Assembly (NCBI GenBank): GCA_013298955.1
Contig: JAAFJT010000052.1
Span: 1 to 32,824 of the forward strand
DNA length: 32,824 bases
Source of the DNA: Chitinophagales bacterium
GTDB taxonomy: Bacteria > Bacteroidota > Bacteroidia > Chitinophagales > Saprospiraceae
Direction: 5' to 3'
The position numbers were made by a program, and so were the translations under genes. Positions 8,167-16,810 of this stretch are shown one piece after another. Every line of letters starts with the position of its first letter. Position 1 is the stretch's first letter. The notes below the pieces were generated by a model that worked only from the letters and a program-made list of their open reading frames with translations, was not told where the DNA came from and did no database searches.

Positions 8167-11100
8167 ATGATGATGAAACGCCGTACACCCATTGTGACGC
8201 ATTTCGTCGCGCTCGTGATGCTGCTTTTGAGTCAGCTTGTTGCCACAGCACAAGTGACGCAGCCGCCTGTCGCGTCGATTAAAGGAGGGCGATTTTCCGC
8301 ACCGATTAGCATTTCCTTGACTTCGCCTACGCCCAATGCCGTGATTCGATTCACGCTCGACGGGGCGGATCCGACTGAACTTTCGGATATTTACACCGCG
8401 CCCATTCAACTCAATGCTTCTACGCCGTTGCGGGCAAAAGCCTATGGAGTCGCGCCAATGACTGCTTCTCAAACAATTACGCATACGTATTTGTTTAATG
8501 TAAGTCATACCTTCCCGATTATTGCATTGAGTTTTAAAAATTCGGATTTTTTCCATCCTGATACAGGTATGTACATTCAGTATCAACAAAAAATTGAGGT
8601 CAAGGCGAATATTGAATTATTTGAACCCAATATGGATACAGCAGCTTTTTCAAAAGCGGTTGCAACCGAAATTACTGGTTCTACGAGTGCTGCTTTGCCC
8701 CAAAAATCATTGGAAATCAAGTCCAAAACAGGTCTTGGAACGCCTACGATTCCATACAAATTGTTTCCAAATTTGCCTTACACGGATTATAAACGATTTG
8801 TGTTGCGCAATTCGGGCAATGAATGGGGGATTACGATGTTTCGAGATGCGATGGTTTCGGGTTTATTTCGAGATGTGGATGATGTGTTGGATATTTTGCA
8901 AAAACCTGCAACGCATATGCAAGGGTATCGCCCTGCGGTGGTCTATTTCAATGGGCAATATTGGGGGATTCACAACATTCGGGAACGGATGAATACGACG
9001 TATGTGGATCAGCATTTCAACCTCAGTTCGACTGCCGCCTTGTCGAACTATGATATGTCTGAAAATGATGTAGCGTTATTTAAAAATTTAGCAGGGGATT
9101 CCATCGCTTGGTTTCAATTTAAAGGCGAATTACAACGGTCGAGTCGGCGGTTCGATACTGATACGGCTTTTGCTTGGATGGAACAACATATTGATATTGA
9201 TAATTTTACAGATTACGTTTTATTAAATGTTTTTGCAGACAATACCGATTGGCCCAGCAATAATGTACGCCGATTTAAAGAACGGCGAGTCGATGCAAAA
9301 TGGAAATGGATTTGTTATGATTTAGATTTTAGTTTTGGTTTATTGACTTCTGGCGGTTTTAATACGAGTGATGCGACCCAAAATGCTTTACAAAGGGCTT
9401 TGAATCCGCCTTTTCCCGGTTATTCGACAGCATTAATTTTGCAAAAATGTTTTGAAAATGCTAAATATCGTCAAAAATTTGCCAATCGAATGGCAGATTT
9501 TTTAAATACAACCTTCACCACCGCCCGTGTACAAGGGCGTATTGAAAGTTTTAAAAACCTGTACGCGCCCGAAATGGAAAAGCACCGCGCGCGCTGGGGA
9601 ACGCCTTTTCAACCACAATGGTTGATTAATATTCAAAAAATAAGTGATTTTGCGAGCAAACGAACCGAATTTACCTATTCACATTTCCGTTTGCAGATGC
9701 CTGAGTTGACCGATACGACTTTGGTAACGTTGAATGTCAGTCCTGCGAATGCGGGAAATTTGAAATTTAACACATTAACTTTGAAGCAAAATCGATTGCC
9801 TTTTGTTGGAAAATATTTTTCGGGGATTCCGATTCCTGTGAAAGCGGTGGCTGCGGCTGGATTTCGTTTTGTGGGCTGGTCGAATCTGAGTTTGGGAACG
9901 AGTGATTCGGTGCAAGTCACTTTTGCGGGCGGTGCGCAAGCCTTGACCGCGCTTTTTGTCCCGATTGGCAATTGCGGTGCGCCTGATACGACTCGTTTGG
10001 CGGGCAATACTTGTATTCCAACGAATGCGGGCGTTTTTACAACCCGATTATTGAACCGTTTTGGATGTGATAGTATTGTTATTAACACGATTCGTTTTAA
10101 TTTGTCTGATACGACTCGTTTAAATGGAACGACTTGCGTTCCCGCAAATGCTGGTACTTTTACGACACGATTGGTCAATCAATTTGGATGTGATAGTATT
10201 GTTATCAACACGATTCGTTTTAACTTATCCGATACCACTCGTTTAAATACGACGACTTGTTTGCGGGCGAATGAAGGTGTTTTTACAACGCGCCTTGTCA
10301 ATCGATTCGGTTGTGATAGTTTGGTTATCAAAACGGTTGCTTTTATACCTGCGGATACGACTCGTTTGTCCAATTCAACCTGTATTCTTGCGAATGCAGG
10401 TATTTTTACAACGCGTTTGGTCAATCAATTGGGTTGTGACAGTATTATTATTAACACAATTCGTTTTAATCCATCCGATACCACTCGTTTAGATGGAACG
10501 ACTTGTGTAGCTGCAAATGTTGGTACTTTTACGACACGCTTTGTAAATCGATTCGGTTGTGATAGTATTGTAATTAGAACAATTCGTTTTAATGTATCGG
10601 ATACGACTCGTTTAAATGGAACCACTTGTATTCCTGCAAATGCTGGTGTTTTTACAACCCGTTTGCTCAATCAATTGGGTTGTGATAGCTTGATTATTAG
10701 GACGATTGCCTTAAATCCATCGGATACAACGCGCATTGCTGAAACAACTTGTTTGTTAAGCAATGTTGGTTTATTTACAACTCGGTTCAACAATCGTTTT
10801 GGTTGTGATAGTATTATTTTGACAAATCGCACTTTTAAAGCATTGGCAAAGCCAATCATTACTAAAACCAATAATACTTTAACCGCTTCATTATCAACAA
10901 GTTATCAATGGTATTTTAACAATGCACCTTTGGTTGGAAGTACAGGACAAAATCAAATTGCGGGCAATACAGGATATTACCAAGTTCAAATCACGAATGC
11001 ACAAGGTTGTATTGCCAAATCGGATAGCCTTTTGGTTACAATTGCGACGGTTTATAATTGTCCTGCGATTAGCAAAAATATTGGAGACGTTTGTGATGAC

Positions 11101-12576
11101 GGCAATCCTGCAACGGCGAATGACCGTGTTCAATCCGATTGTAGTTGTCGCGGTGTGGCGGCAATTACAATTGCTTGCCCTGCGAATCTGACCTTGACGG
11201 TTGCTTCGACTGCCAATAATGGAGTGGTGAGTTGGGCGCGTCCTACTACGACTTCAACTTGTAACGCGACTTGCACTGCACCTTCGATTGCGGGTTTCCG
11301 TTATCTTGGGAAAATGGGTAAAAAATTATATTATTATTCGACCAATACGAATACTTGGCAAAATGCAAGGACGACTTGCGCGAATGCAGGCGGAAAATTG
11401 GCAGTCATTACGGATGCGAATCAAAATAATGCCTTGAAAACTTGGATTGGCTCTAATTCGACGGCTTGGATAGGTTTATACGCGCCTATTTCGGGTGGAC
11501 AACATCAATGGTTGGATGGTACAACCTTGAATTATACCAATTGGGAATCGGGCGAACCGACTTCTGGGCAATTAGCGCGCCGCGATTTTGTTTCGTTGAG
11601 TGGCTCAACAGCCCGCTGGGGAACGAGTAACGCAACCCGAAACCGCAACTTTTTAATGGAAAAAGTCTGCGGCGACACGGCATCTTTGACGCAGCCGACT
11701 GGTTTGTGGTCAGGTTCGACCTTTCCAGTGGGAACGACGGTGGTGGCGTACAAGGCAACCGACGCTTGTGGCAACCAAACGACTTGCTCGTTCAACGTTA
11801 ATGTCGTGCGAGCCGCTTTTTGCAATGCGCCCACAAATGTTGCTTTAGGCAAATCCGTCCGACAATCCAGTACACCAAACGCCACGAATGTCGCCGCCAA
11901 AGCCATTGATAACAATACTTCGGGAACCGCTTCGCGCACCAATACGGACAATAATGCTTGGTGGCAAATCGATTTGGGCGTGCAGCACAATATTACAGAG
12001 GTTAAATTGTGGAATAAAGTGGAGACGAATCTAACCACAGCGCGAGATTATTACGTTTTTGTGTCTGAAAATCCGATGAATTCAACGGCTGTGAATACCA
12101 CTTTTTATCAATCAGGTGTAACTGTTTTTTACCAAAGTGGCAATATGGCGCGTCCGACCACCATTCCGATTGCGAAAAAAGGGCGTTATTTGCGGATTCA
12201 ATTGCGCGGTAAAGGCGCTTTGAATATGGCAGAATTTCAAGTGATGGGTTGCGTTACGCCTACGATTTCCAATATACCAACCAGTGGTTTGCGCAAGCAA
12301 ATGCTTTTGGAATCGGATGTAAAGGCTGATTTTACAGTGTATCCCAATCCAACTTCGGGCGATTTGAGGTTGAATTTGCAATCCTTTGAACATGAAGATG
12401 GCATATTGTCTATACATAACTTCGCAGGAGCCAAAGTATTACAACAATCTTTGGAAGATATGCCAATGGAATTGAATGTACAATTGAGCGAATTGAATTT
12501 GCCGAATGGCATTTACATCGTGACGATAGTGCATCAAGGGCAATCCTATTCAAAACGATTTGTGTTGATACAGTAA
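8167..12576 (+). CDS. Secreted CotH-family protein with lectin, discoidin and T9SS domains
   Basis: This 1469-residue protein begins with a signal peptide (VALVMLLLSQLVATAQ). A chitobiase/beta-hexosaminidase C-terminal-like domain spans about 39-110 (AVIRFTLDGADPT). A CotH domain, an atypical protein-kinase fold, spans about 115-500, with NTDWPSNNVRRFK and CYDLDFSFG. A divergent beta module (about 520-600) precedes seven 41-residue repeats (607-893) and an Ig-like/HYR segment. A C-type lectin domain spans about 1044-1169 (WQNARTTCANAGGKLAVI, WIGLY, NWESGEP). A second HYR-like piece, an F5/8-type discoidin domain (about 1224-1362, NVALGKSVRQSS, WWQIDLG) and a T9SS tail (about 1388-1469, VYPNPTSGDLRL ... 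GIYIV) close it. It should be exported by T9SS and bind surface glycans. Whether the CotH domain phosphorylates proteins here is unknown. Confidence 0.9.
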   Translation: MMMKRRTPIVTHFVALVMLLLSQLVATAQVTQPPVASIKGGRFSAPISISLTSPTPNAVIRFTLDGADPTELSDIYTAPIQLNASTPLRAKAYGVAPMTASQTITHTYLFNVSHTFPIIALSFKNSDFFHPDTGMYIQYQQKIEVKANIELFEPNMDTAAFSKAVATEITGSTSAALPQKSLEIKSKTGLGTPTIPYKLFPNLPYTDYKRFVLRNSGNEWGITMFRDAMVSGLFRDVDDVLDILQKPATHMQGYRPAVVYFNGQYWGIHNIRERMNTTYVDQHFNLSSTAALSNYDMSENDVALFKNLAGDSIAWFQFKGELQRSSRRFDTDTAFAWMEQHIDIDNFTDYVLLNVFADNTDWPSNNVRRFKERRVDAKWKWICYDLDFSFGLLTSGGFNTSDATQNALQRALNPPFPGYSTALILQKCFENAKYRQKFANRMADFLNTTFTTARVQGRIESFKNLYAPEMEKHRARWGTPFQPQWLINIQKISDFASKRTEFTYSHFRLQMPELTDTTLVTLNVSPANAGNLKFNTLTLKQNRLPFVGKYFSGIPIPVKAVAAAGFRFVGWSNLSLGTSDSVQVTFAGGAQALTALFVPIGNCGAPDTTRLAGNTCIPTNAGVFTTRLLNRFGCDSIVINTIRFNLSDTTRLNGTTCVPANAGTFTTRLVNQFGCDSIVINTIRFNLSDTTRLNTTTCLRANEGVFTTRLVNRFGCDSLVIKTVAFIPADTTRLSNSTCILANAGIFTTRLVNQLGCDSIIINTIRFNPSDTTRLDGTTCVAANVGTFTTRFVNRFGCDSIVIRTIRFNVSDTTRLNGTTCIPANAGVFTTRLLNQLGCDSLIIRTIALNPSDTTRIAETTCLLSNVGLFTTRFNNRFGCDSIILTNRTFKALAKPIITKTNNTLTASLSTSYQWYFNNAPLVGSTGQNQIAGNTGYYQVQITNAQGCIAKSDSLLVTIATVYNCPAISKNIGDVCDDGNPATANDRVQSDCSCRGVAAITIACPANLTLTVASTANNGVVSWARPTTTSTCNATCTAPSIAGFRYLGKMGKKLYYYSTNTNTWQNARTTCANAGGKLAVITDANQNNALKTWIGSNSTAWIGLYAPISGGQHQWLDGTTLNYTNWESGEPTSGQLARRDFVSLSGSTARWGTSNATRNRNFLMEKVCGDTASLTQPTGLWSGSTFPVGTTVVAYKATDACGNQTTCSFNVNVVRAAFCNAPTNVALGKSVRQSSTPNATNVAAKAIDNNTSGTASRTNTDNNAWWQIDLGVQHNITEVKLWNKVETNLTTARDYYVFVSENPMNSTAVNTTFYQSGVTVFYQSGNMARPTTIPIAKKGRYLRIQLRGKGALNMAEFQVMGCVTPTISNIPTSGLRKQMLLESDVKADFTVYPNPTSGDLRLNLQSFEHEDGILSIHNFAGAKVLQQSLEDMPMELNVQLSELNLPNGIYIVTIVHQGQSYSKRFVLIQ
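9985..10845 (+). repeat. Seven tandem 123-bp (41-residue) repeats within the CotH gene
   Basis: Each unit starts DTTRL, carries one Cys after about 9 residues and a second in a FGCDS or LGCDS motif, and ends in a variable I/F-rich strand. The unit length is constant, the DNA is similar but not identical, and the two cysteines suggest one disulfide per unit. The repeats give false ORFs on the opposite strand. Confidence 0.9.
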
Positions 12577-12593
12577 CTTTTTGTGATTTGCTG

Positions 12594-12907
12594 TACAATT
12601 GGAACGCAGATGACGCAGATTTTGCGGATGAGCGCGGATTTTTTTACTAATTTTGCTCGAATTTTGAGTAAAATTATACTTTACGTCGGGTGGTTTTGGA
12701 TACAATTGGAACACGGATAACGCGGATTGGGCGGATTCGCACGGATTTTTTTTGAAATTCAGTGCGAAATTGAGTAAAAATCCGTGAAAATTCGCCCAAT
12801 CCGCGTTATTCGCGTTCCCATTGTATCGCAAAATCATCTAGCGCAAAGTATAATAAAAAATCCGCGCTCATCCGCAAAATCCGTGTCATCCGCGTTCCAA
12901 TTGTATC
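12594..12907. repeat. Nested inverted repeat (two palindromes, one inside the other)
   Basis: Outer arms (about 12594-12648 and 12854-12907) and inner arms (about 12707-12758 and 12776-12828) all carry the same theme, ACAATTGGAACnCGGAT followed by nCGCGGATT. The four arms are therefore diverged copies of one sequence arranged as palindrome within palindrome. A lone arm fragment appears at about 15269-15306 before the aspartate kinase gene. The element fills the gap between the CotH gene and the flippase and overlaps the apparent ATG of the latter. Confidence 0.75.
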
Positions 12908-12927
12908 ACCTAAGTATCCAAAAAAAA

Positions 12928-14232
12928 TTGAATTTAAAATTATCCCTTACACGCGCTTCGCAAATCAGTCAATTGCTTCGGCGCGGCGGCAATATCCTTG
13001 TAGCGATTTTATTGGCAAAAACGCATTTGCCACCTGCGGATATTGGCGTGTATGAAACGCTGACGTTTTTATGCAGTATTGCCGATTTTTTTTGGTTGAA
13101 CGCGTTGCTTCAAATTGGATTATCTTATTTCCCAACATTATCCGATACGGATAAGCCTAAATTTTTATTTCAACAATTTTTAATTTTTAATTTAATTAGT
13201 TTAGGTTTATTTAGTTTTTTTATTTTATTAAAATCAAAATTATTGTTGGTCTTGACGGGGCAAACGGAATTGCCTTTTTACGAAATCTATTGGTATTTTT
13301 TACTATTTTACTTTCCATCGTTTTTAATCGAATCACATTACTTATTAGCGCAAAATGCAAAAGCATTGTTGAGCTATTCCATTTTGACCTTTTTTTTGCA
13401 ACAAATTTTCTTTTTTTATCCCATTTTGACCCAAAGCGATTTTAAACAAAGTTTTTATGGATTGGTTTTACTGGGCATTGTAAAATACATTTGGTTGATA
13501 ATCAATGTTTTAAAAATGGGTGCCATGGATTTTAAAATCCAAATTTCAAAAAAATACTTGATTTTAGCCTTGCCCTTGATGGGTTATTCTGCTTTGAATG
13601 GTTTGGCGATGAATTTTGATGGGGTTCTTATCAATTGGTTTTATAAAGGTGATAAAACCATTTTTGCCCTGTATCGGTACGGTGCGCGGGAATTGCCCAT
13701 CAGTTTGGCAATGTCCATTGGTTTAAGCAATGCTATCGTTCCAATGATTGCAACGCATTATGAATCAGGAATTTATGAATTAAAACAAAAATCAAAGCGA
13801 TTATGGCATCAATTATTTCCTTTATCCATGTTGCTTTTGATGACGAGTCATTATTGGTATCCGAAAGTGTTTAGACCCGAATTTGCCCAAAGTGCGGGCG
13901 TTTTTGATATTTATTTATTGTTGATAATCAGTCGATTATTGTTTTCCAATACGGTTTTGATGGCATTGAATGAAACGAAGATTTTATTCAAAATTTCCAT
14001 TTTGGAAACCATTTTGAACCTCTTTTTGAGCATTATCGGCATTTTTTATTGGGGATTTATCGGCGTTGCGGGGGCAACCATGTTGGCATATTGGTTTGAA
14101 AAGATAGCAATCGTCGTTTATTTAAAACGGAAACATGGCATCAAATTGTCGGATTATACCGATGTAAAAGTATATATTTCGTATGTAGTTGTTTTTTTGA
14201 TATTTTATTGGGTTAAAACAATTATCGTTTAA
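12928..14232 (+). CDS. Polysaccharide flippase / MATE-like membrane protein (Wzx type)
   Basis: This is a multispanning membrane protein of the MOP superfamily (oligosaccharide flippase / polysaccharide biosynthesis protein), about 434 residues with roughly 12-14 hydrophobic helices. The opening SQISQLLRRGGNILVAILLAK and the ADIGVYETLTFL segment resemble Wzx/RfbX proteins that move lipid-linked glycans across the inner membrane. The frame is open back to an ATG at 12784, but that part is translated from an inverted repeat (MKIRPIRVIRVPI...). I prefer the TTG at 12928, which gives MNLKLSLTRASQ. The true start is uncertain. Its 3' end overlaps the convergent DUF6089 gene by 11 bases. No glycosyltransferases lie nearby. 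Confidence 0.75.
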   Translation: MNLKLSLTRASQISQLLRRGGNILVAILLAKTHLPPADIGVYETLTFLCSIADFFWLNALLQIGLSYFPTLSDTDKPKFLFQQFLIFNLISLGLFSFFILLKSKLLLVLTGQTELPFYEIYWYFLLFYFPSFLIESHYLLAQNAKALLSYSILTFFLQQIFFFYPILTQSDFKQSFYGLVLLGIVKYIWLIINVLKMGAMDFKIQISKKYLILALPLMGYSALNGLAMNFDGVLINWFYKGDKTIFALYRYGARELPISLAMSIGLSNAIVPMIATHYESGIYELKQKSKRLWHQLFPLSMLLLMTSHYWYPKVFRPEFAQSAGVFDIYLLLIISRLLFSNTVLMALNETKILFKISILETILNLFLSIIGIFYWGFIGVAGATMLAYWFEKIAIVVYLKRKHGIKLSDYTDVKVYISYVVVFLIFYWVKTIIV

Positions 14233-14959
14233 TTTTTTTCGATTTTTTGACTGGTTTTTGTTTGATATTGCTGTAATCCATCCAACTTTTCTTAGCAGCC
14301 GTACCGAAATTCCGAAAAACGGTAATCCCGCCATAACCATAAAAATCTTCATTCACCCGCCCGCTTTGACTCACGCCATCCAAATAATCGGTAAAAACCA
14401 TATGAGTTGCCGCGTCAAAAGAAAGCGTCCAGTCACCGCCAAGCCCAACTTTATAACCCGCGCCAAAAATCACCATAAAACGCGTGCGGCTAAAATCGGC
14501 TTTCAAATCAGGCGATTCTGCGGGCAAACCCTTCACAAACGGGTGAAAACGCATGCCGCCAACGCCCAATGACACATACGGCGTGCTACAATTGTAAAAA
14601 TCACCCGAAGTGGTATATTTCACGCGACTTTCTTTATGCCATTCCAAACTCATACCCAACTCGTTGATAGGCGTTTCAAAAGAAAGTTTCCGATTTTTTT
14701 TGGCAACCGAATGAATATCTGCCGCCGCAATCGAACAATGGGTAAAATTGACTTTTGCCGCAAAATGATCGGTCAAGCGGTGCGTTGTCACAAAACCCAC
14801 TGCATTTCGGAGTTCTGCCCAGTCATAACCTTTGTCGGTCAAATCGCCTTGATAGCCCGCCGCGCCTGCAAATAAGCCGAGCGACATCCGTTGAGCGTGC
14901 GTAAAATAGGGGAGGAGCGCAATGCAAAGCATTGTAAATAAGGCGTTTATATTTGTCAT
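14222..14959 (-). CDS. DUF6089 / PorG-like outer membrane beta-barrel protein
   Basis: This 245-residue protein has a signal peptide (LFTMLCIALLPYFTHAQ). A small outer-membrane barrel of alternating strands follows, starting MSLGLFAGAAGYQGDL, where the YQGDL pattern marks the DUF6089 family. It includes VSLGVGGMRFHPF and FGAGYKVGLGGDWTLSF. The protein ends in a strongly basic tail (KKSWMDYSN..., KPVKKSKKIKR). DUF6089 proteins include PorG of the type IX secretion machinery. That would fit the T9SS cargo in this window, but PorG itself cannot be told from paralogues here. A well-formed promoter lies about 100 bases upstream. It ends convergently with the flippase gene. Confidence 0.75.
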   Translation of the reverse strand: MTNINALFTMLCIALLPYFTHAQRMSLGLFAGAAGYQGDLTDKGYDWAELRNAVGFVTTHRLTDHFAAKVNFTHCSIAAADIHSVAKKNRKLSFETPINELGMSLEWHKESRVKYTTSGDFYNCSTPYVSLGVGGMRFHPFVKGLPAESPDLKADFSRTRFMVIFGAGYKVGLGGDWTLSFDAATHMVFTDYLDGVSQSGRVNEDFYGYGGITVFRNFGTAAKKSWMDYSNIKQKPVKKSKKIKR

Positions 14960-15052
14960 AGTACTAAAAAAATTAGATTGTTCACAGAAAAAAGAGATGG
15001 TGCTTGTGGTGCAGTGATTGTTACAAGTTTTTGCACGTCACATTTAACGGTA

Positions 15053-15083
15053 CAAAACTATTGCCATTTGCGGAAAAATCAAA
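15053..15083 (-). promoter_or_regulatory. Promoter of the DUF6089 gene
   Basis: On the minus strand TTTG (15080-15083), 19 bases, then TAGTTTTG (15053-15060) matches the Bacteroidota consensus exactly. The leader would be roughly 85-90 bases. Confidence 0.7.
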
Positions 15084-15225
15084 GTTTTAAATTAAGATTT
15101 TTAAGATATTTTTTACACACATTTTAAAAATACGGTAAAAAAGGTATTTTTTAAACCGAATATTAAGGCGTTCTTTGAATTTATATTCTATAACTTAAAG
15201 GAGTTGAATTAAAAGAACCGACCAC

Positions 15226-15258
15226 AACGTTTGGAGGGTTTCAAACCCTCCAAACGTT
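15226..15258. repeat. Perfect 16-bp inverted repeat
   Basis: AACGTTTGGAGGGTTT and its exact complement are separated by a single C. No T run follows on either side, so I read it as a REP-like element rather than a terminator. It lies in the 417-base gap between the DUF6089 and aspartate kinase genes. That gap also holds a fragment of the 12594-12907 repeat family (15269-15306) and a weak TATTTTTG box (15318-15325). Confidence 0.65.
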
Positions 15259-15376
15259 ATATAAAAAAAATCCTAAAAATCTGCGCCATCTGTGTTCCAA
15301 TTTATAACAATGCAATGTATTTTTGTCGCTTGAAACCATTATTATCAATCAAATTGTTTTAAAAACGTCAAAAATC

Positions 15377-16657
15377 ATGAAACCTATTAAAGTTTTTAAA
15401 TTTGGAGGCGCATCGTTGCGAGATGCTGATAATATTCGCAATGTTGCTCATATTTTGCGCACGTATGGCACGGAATCGCTTGTGATAGCCGTCTCCGCAA
15501 TGGGCAAAACGACGAATGCCTTAGAAGAAGTCGTTCGAGCTTATTTTGCAAAGAGCGATAAAACACACGATTTGTTAGAAAAAATTAAACAAAATCATTA
15601 TACTTTGATGAACCATTTATTTGATATTAAAACAAATAAAGAAGTGTATTCAAGTGTCAATGATACCTTTGTAGAAATAGAGTGGATTTTAGAAGACGCG
15701 CCGCACGATGCTTTCGATTATGTGTATGACCAAATCGTGAGCATTGGCGAAGTCGTTTCAAGCAAAATTGTCGCAGGTTATTTAAATCATATTGGTTTAA
15801 AAACCACTTGGTTGGATGCCCGCGATATGGTTTTGACAGATGACACTTGGCGCGAAGCGATTGTGCAACGGAAACAAACCGAACAACAAATTCGGGCAAA
15901 AATGTTGCCTGCATTGGAAAAAGGCGGTTTTGTATTGACACAAGGCTTTTTGGGTAGTACGAAAGATAATAATACGACGACTTTGGGTAGAGAAGGAACG
16001 GATTATTCGGCGGCTTTATACGCGAATGCGGTGGACGCACAAGGCATGTACATTTGGAAGGACGTGCAAGGTGTGTTGACGGGCGACCCGCGTATTTTCA
16101 AAAATTTGGTTAAATTAGACAAAATTAGCTATTCAGAAGCAATAGAAATGACGTATTACGGGGCGACTGTGGTGCATCCGCGCACGATTGCGCCTTTGAT
16201 GCAGAAAAATATCCCTTTGCATGTCCGTTCATTCCTCGACCTGAATGCTGCTGGAACGGTGATTGGCGGAGCCGATTCGGAAGGATTGACGTATCCACCG
16301 ATTTTGATGACGGAACGCAATCAGATTTTTTTAAAAGTGTGGAATCAAGATTTGACTTTTTTAGTAGAATCTCATATCAGAGATTTGTTTGATATATTTG
16401 CAAAATACAGTATTTTTGTGAATCTTTTACAGAACTCAGGTTTATATTTTTTCCTAAGCATTACGAATAAACCTGAAGCGATGGCAGCAGTTTTAAAAGC
16501 ATTATCGGATAATTTCAATGTGGAACGAGTGGATGGTTGCGATTTGATTACGATACGTCATTATAATGACGCTAAAATCAAAGAGTTACAGATGGGGAAG
16601 CAATTAATATTTGAAAAAAGAATACCACAAACCTATCAGATGGTGGTCAGCGTGTAA
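15377..16657 (+). CDS. lysC: Aspartate kinase (monofunctional)
   Basis: This 426-residue enzyme phosphorylates L-aspartate, the first step toward lysine, methionine, threonine and diaminopimelate. The amino-acid kinase domain covers about 1-290, with KFGGASL at the N-terminus, SIGEVVSSKI, GREGTDYSAALYANA and the VLTGDPR loop. A C-terminal region (about 305-426) has ACT-type regulatory strands (QIFLKVWNQDLTFL, YFFLSITNKPE). The start at 15377 places KFGG close to the N-terminus, as in the family. An upstream ATG at 15323 is in frame but adds an unsupported leader overlapping the TATTTTTG box. It is monocistronic, with a terminator at 16685-16718. Confidence 0.92.
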   Translation: MKPIKVFKFGGASLRDADNIRNVAHILRTYGTESLVIAVSAMGKTTNALEEVVRAYFAKSDKTHDLLEKIKQNHYTLMNHLFDIKTNKEVYSSVNDTFVEIEWILEDAPHDAFDYVYDQIVSIGEVVSSKIVAGYLNHIGLKTTWLDARDMVLTDDTWREAIVQRKQTEQQIRAKMLPALEKGGFVLTQGFLGSTKDNNTTTLGREGTDYSAALYANAVDAQGMYIWKDVQGVLTGDPRIFKNLVKLDKISYSEAIEMTYYGATVVHPRTIAPLMQKNIPLHVRSFLDLNAAGTVIGGADSEGLTYPPILMTERNQIFLKVWNQDLTFLVESHIRDLFDIFAKYSIFVNLLQNSGLYFFLSITNKPEAMAAVLKALSDNFNVERVDGCDLITIRHYNDAKIKELQMGKQLIFEKRIPQTYQMVVSV

Positions 16658-16684
16658 TTTAACATTTTTCCATAGCTTTAATAG

Positions 16685-16718
16685 AACGTCTAAGCAGGCA
16701 TTGCGTAGGCGTTTTTTT
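16685..16718 (+). terminator. Rho-independent terminator of the aspartate kinase gene
   Basis: The arms AACGTCTAAGCA and TGCGTAGGCGTT pair with one mismatch and one G-T pair around GGCAT and are followed by seven Ts. It lies about 27 bases after the stop codon. Confidence 0.75.
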
Positions 16719-16733
16719 GTACTCGGGGTCGAA

Positions 16734-16810
16734 ATAGGATGCTTCCAATCCTTAAAATCAGAAGCACCCTATTCCGAACGATTGGGAAATAAAATTCCCG
16801 ACTACAAAGT
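16734..16810. repeat. Two adjacent inverted repeats, one related to the 2283 palindrome
   Basis: The first has arms AATAGGATGCTTC and GAAGCACCCTATT with one mismatch. The second is GGGAAATAAAATTCCCGACTAC (16783-16804, quoted here only as a recurring core), which repeats the heart of the 2283-2344 palindrome. The second copy runs into the CvfB-like gene and supplies its stop codon. Confidence 0.55.

Noticed and set aside
9675-10871. Series of minus-strand ORFs of 66-167 residues with repeated RVVKTPAF-like text
   Set aside because: They are the antisense reading of the seven 123-bp repeats of the CotH gene and have no independent support.
12784-12927. Upstream part of the flippase frame
   Set aside because: It encodes a basic, repeat-derived peptide from the nested palindrome and is not expected in this protein family.
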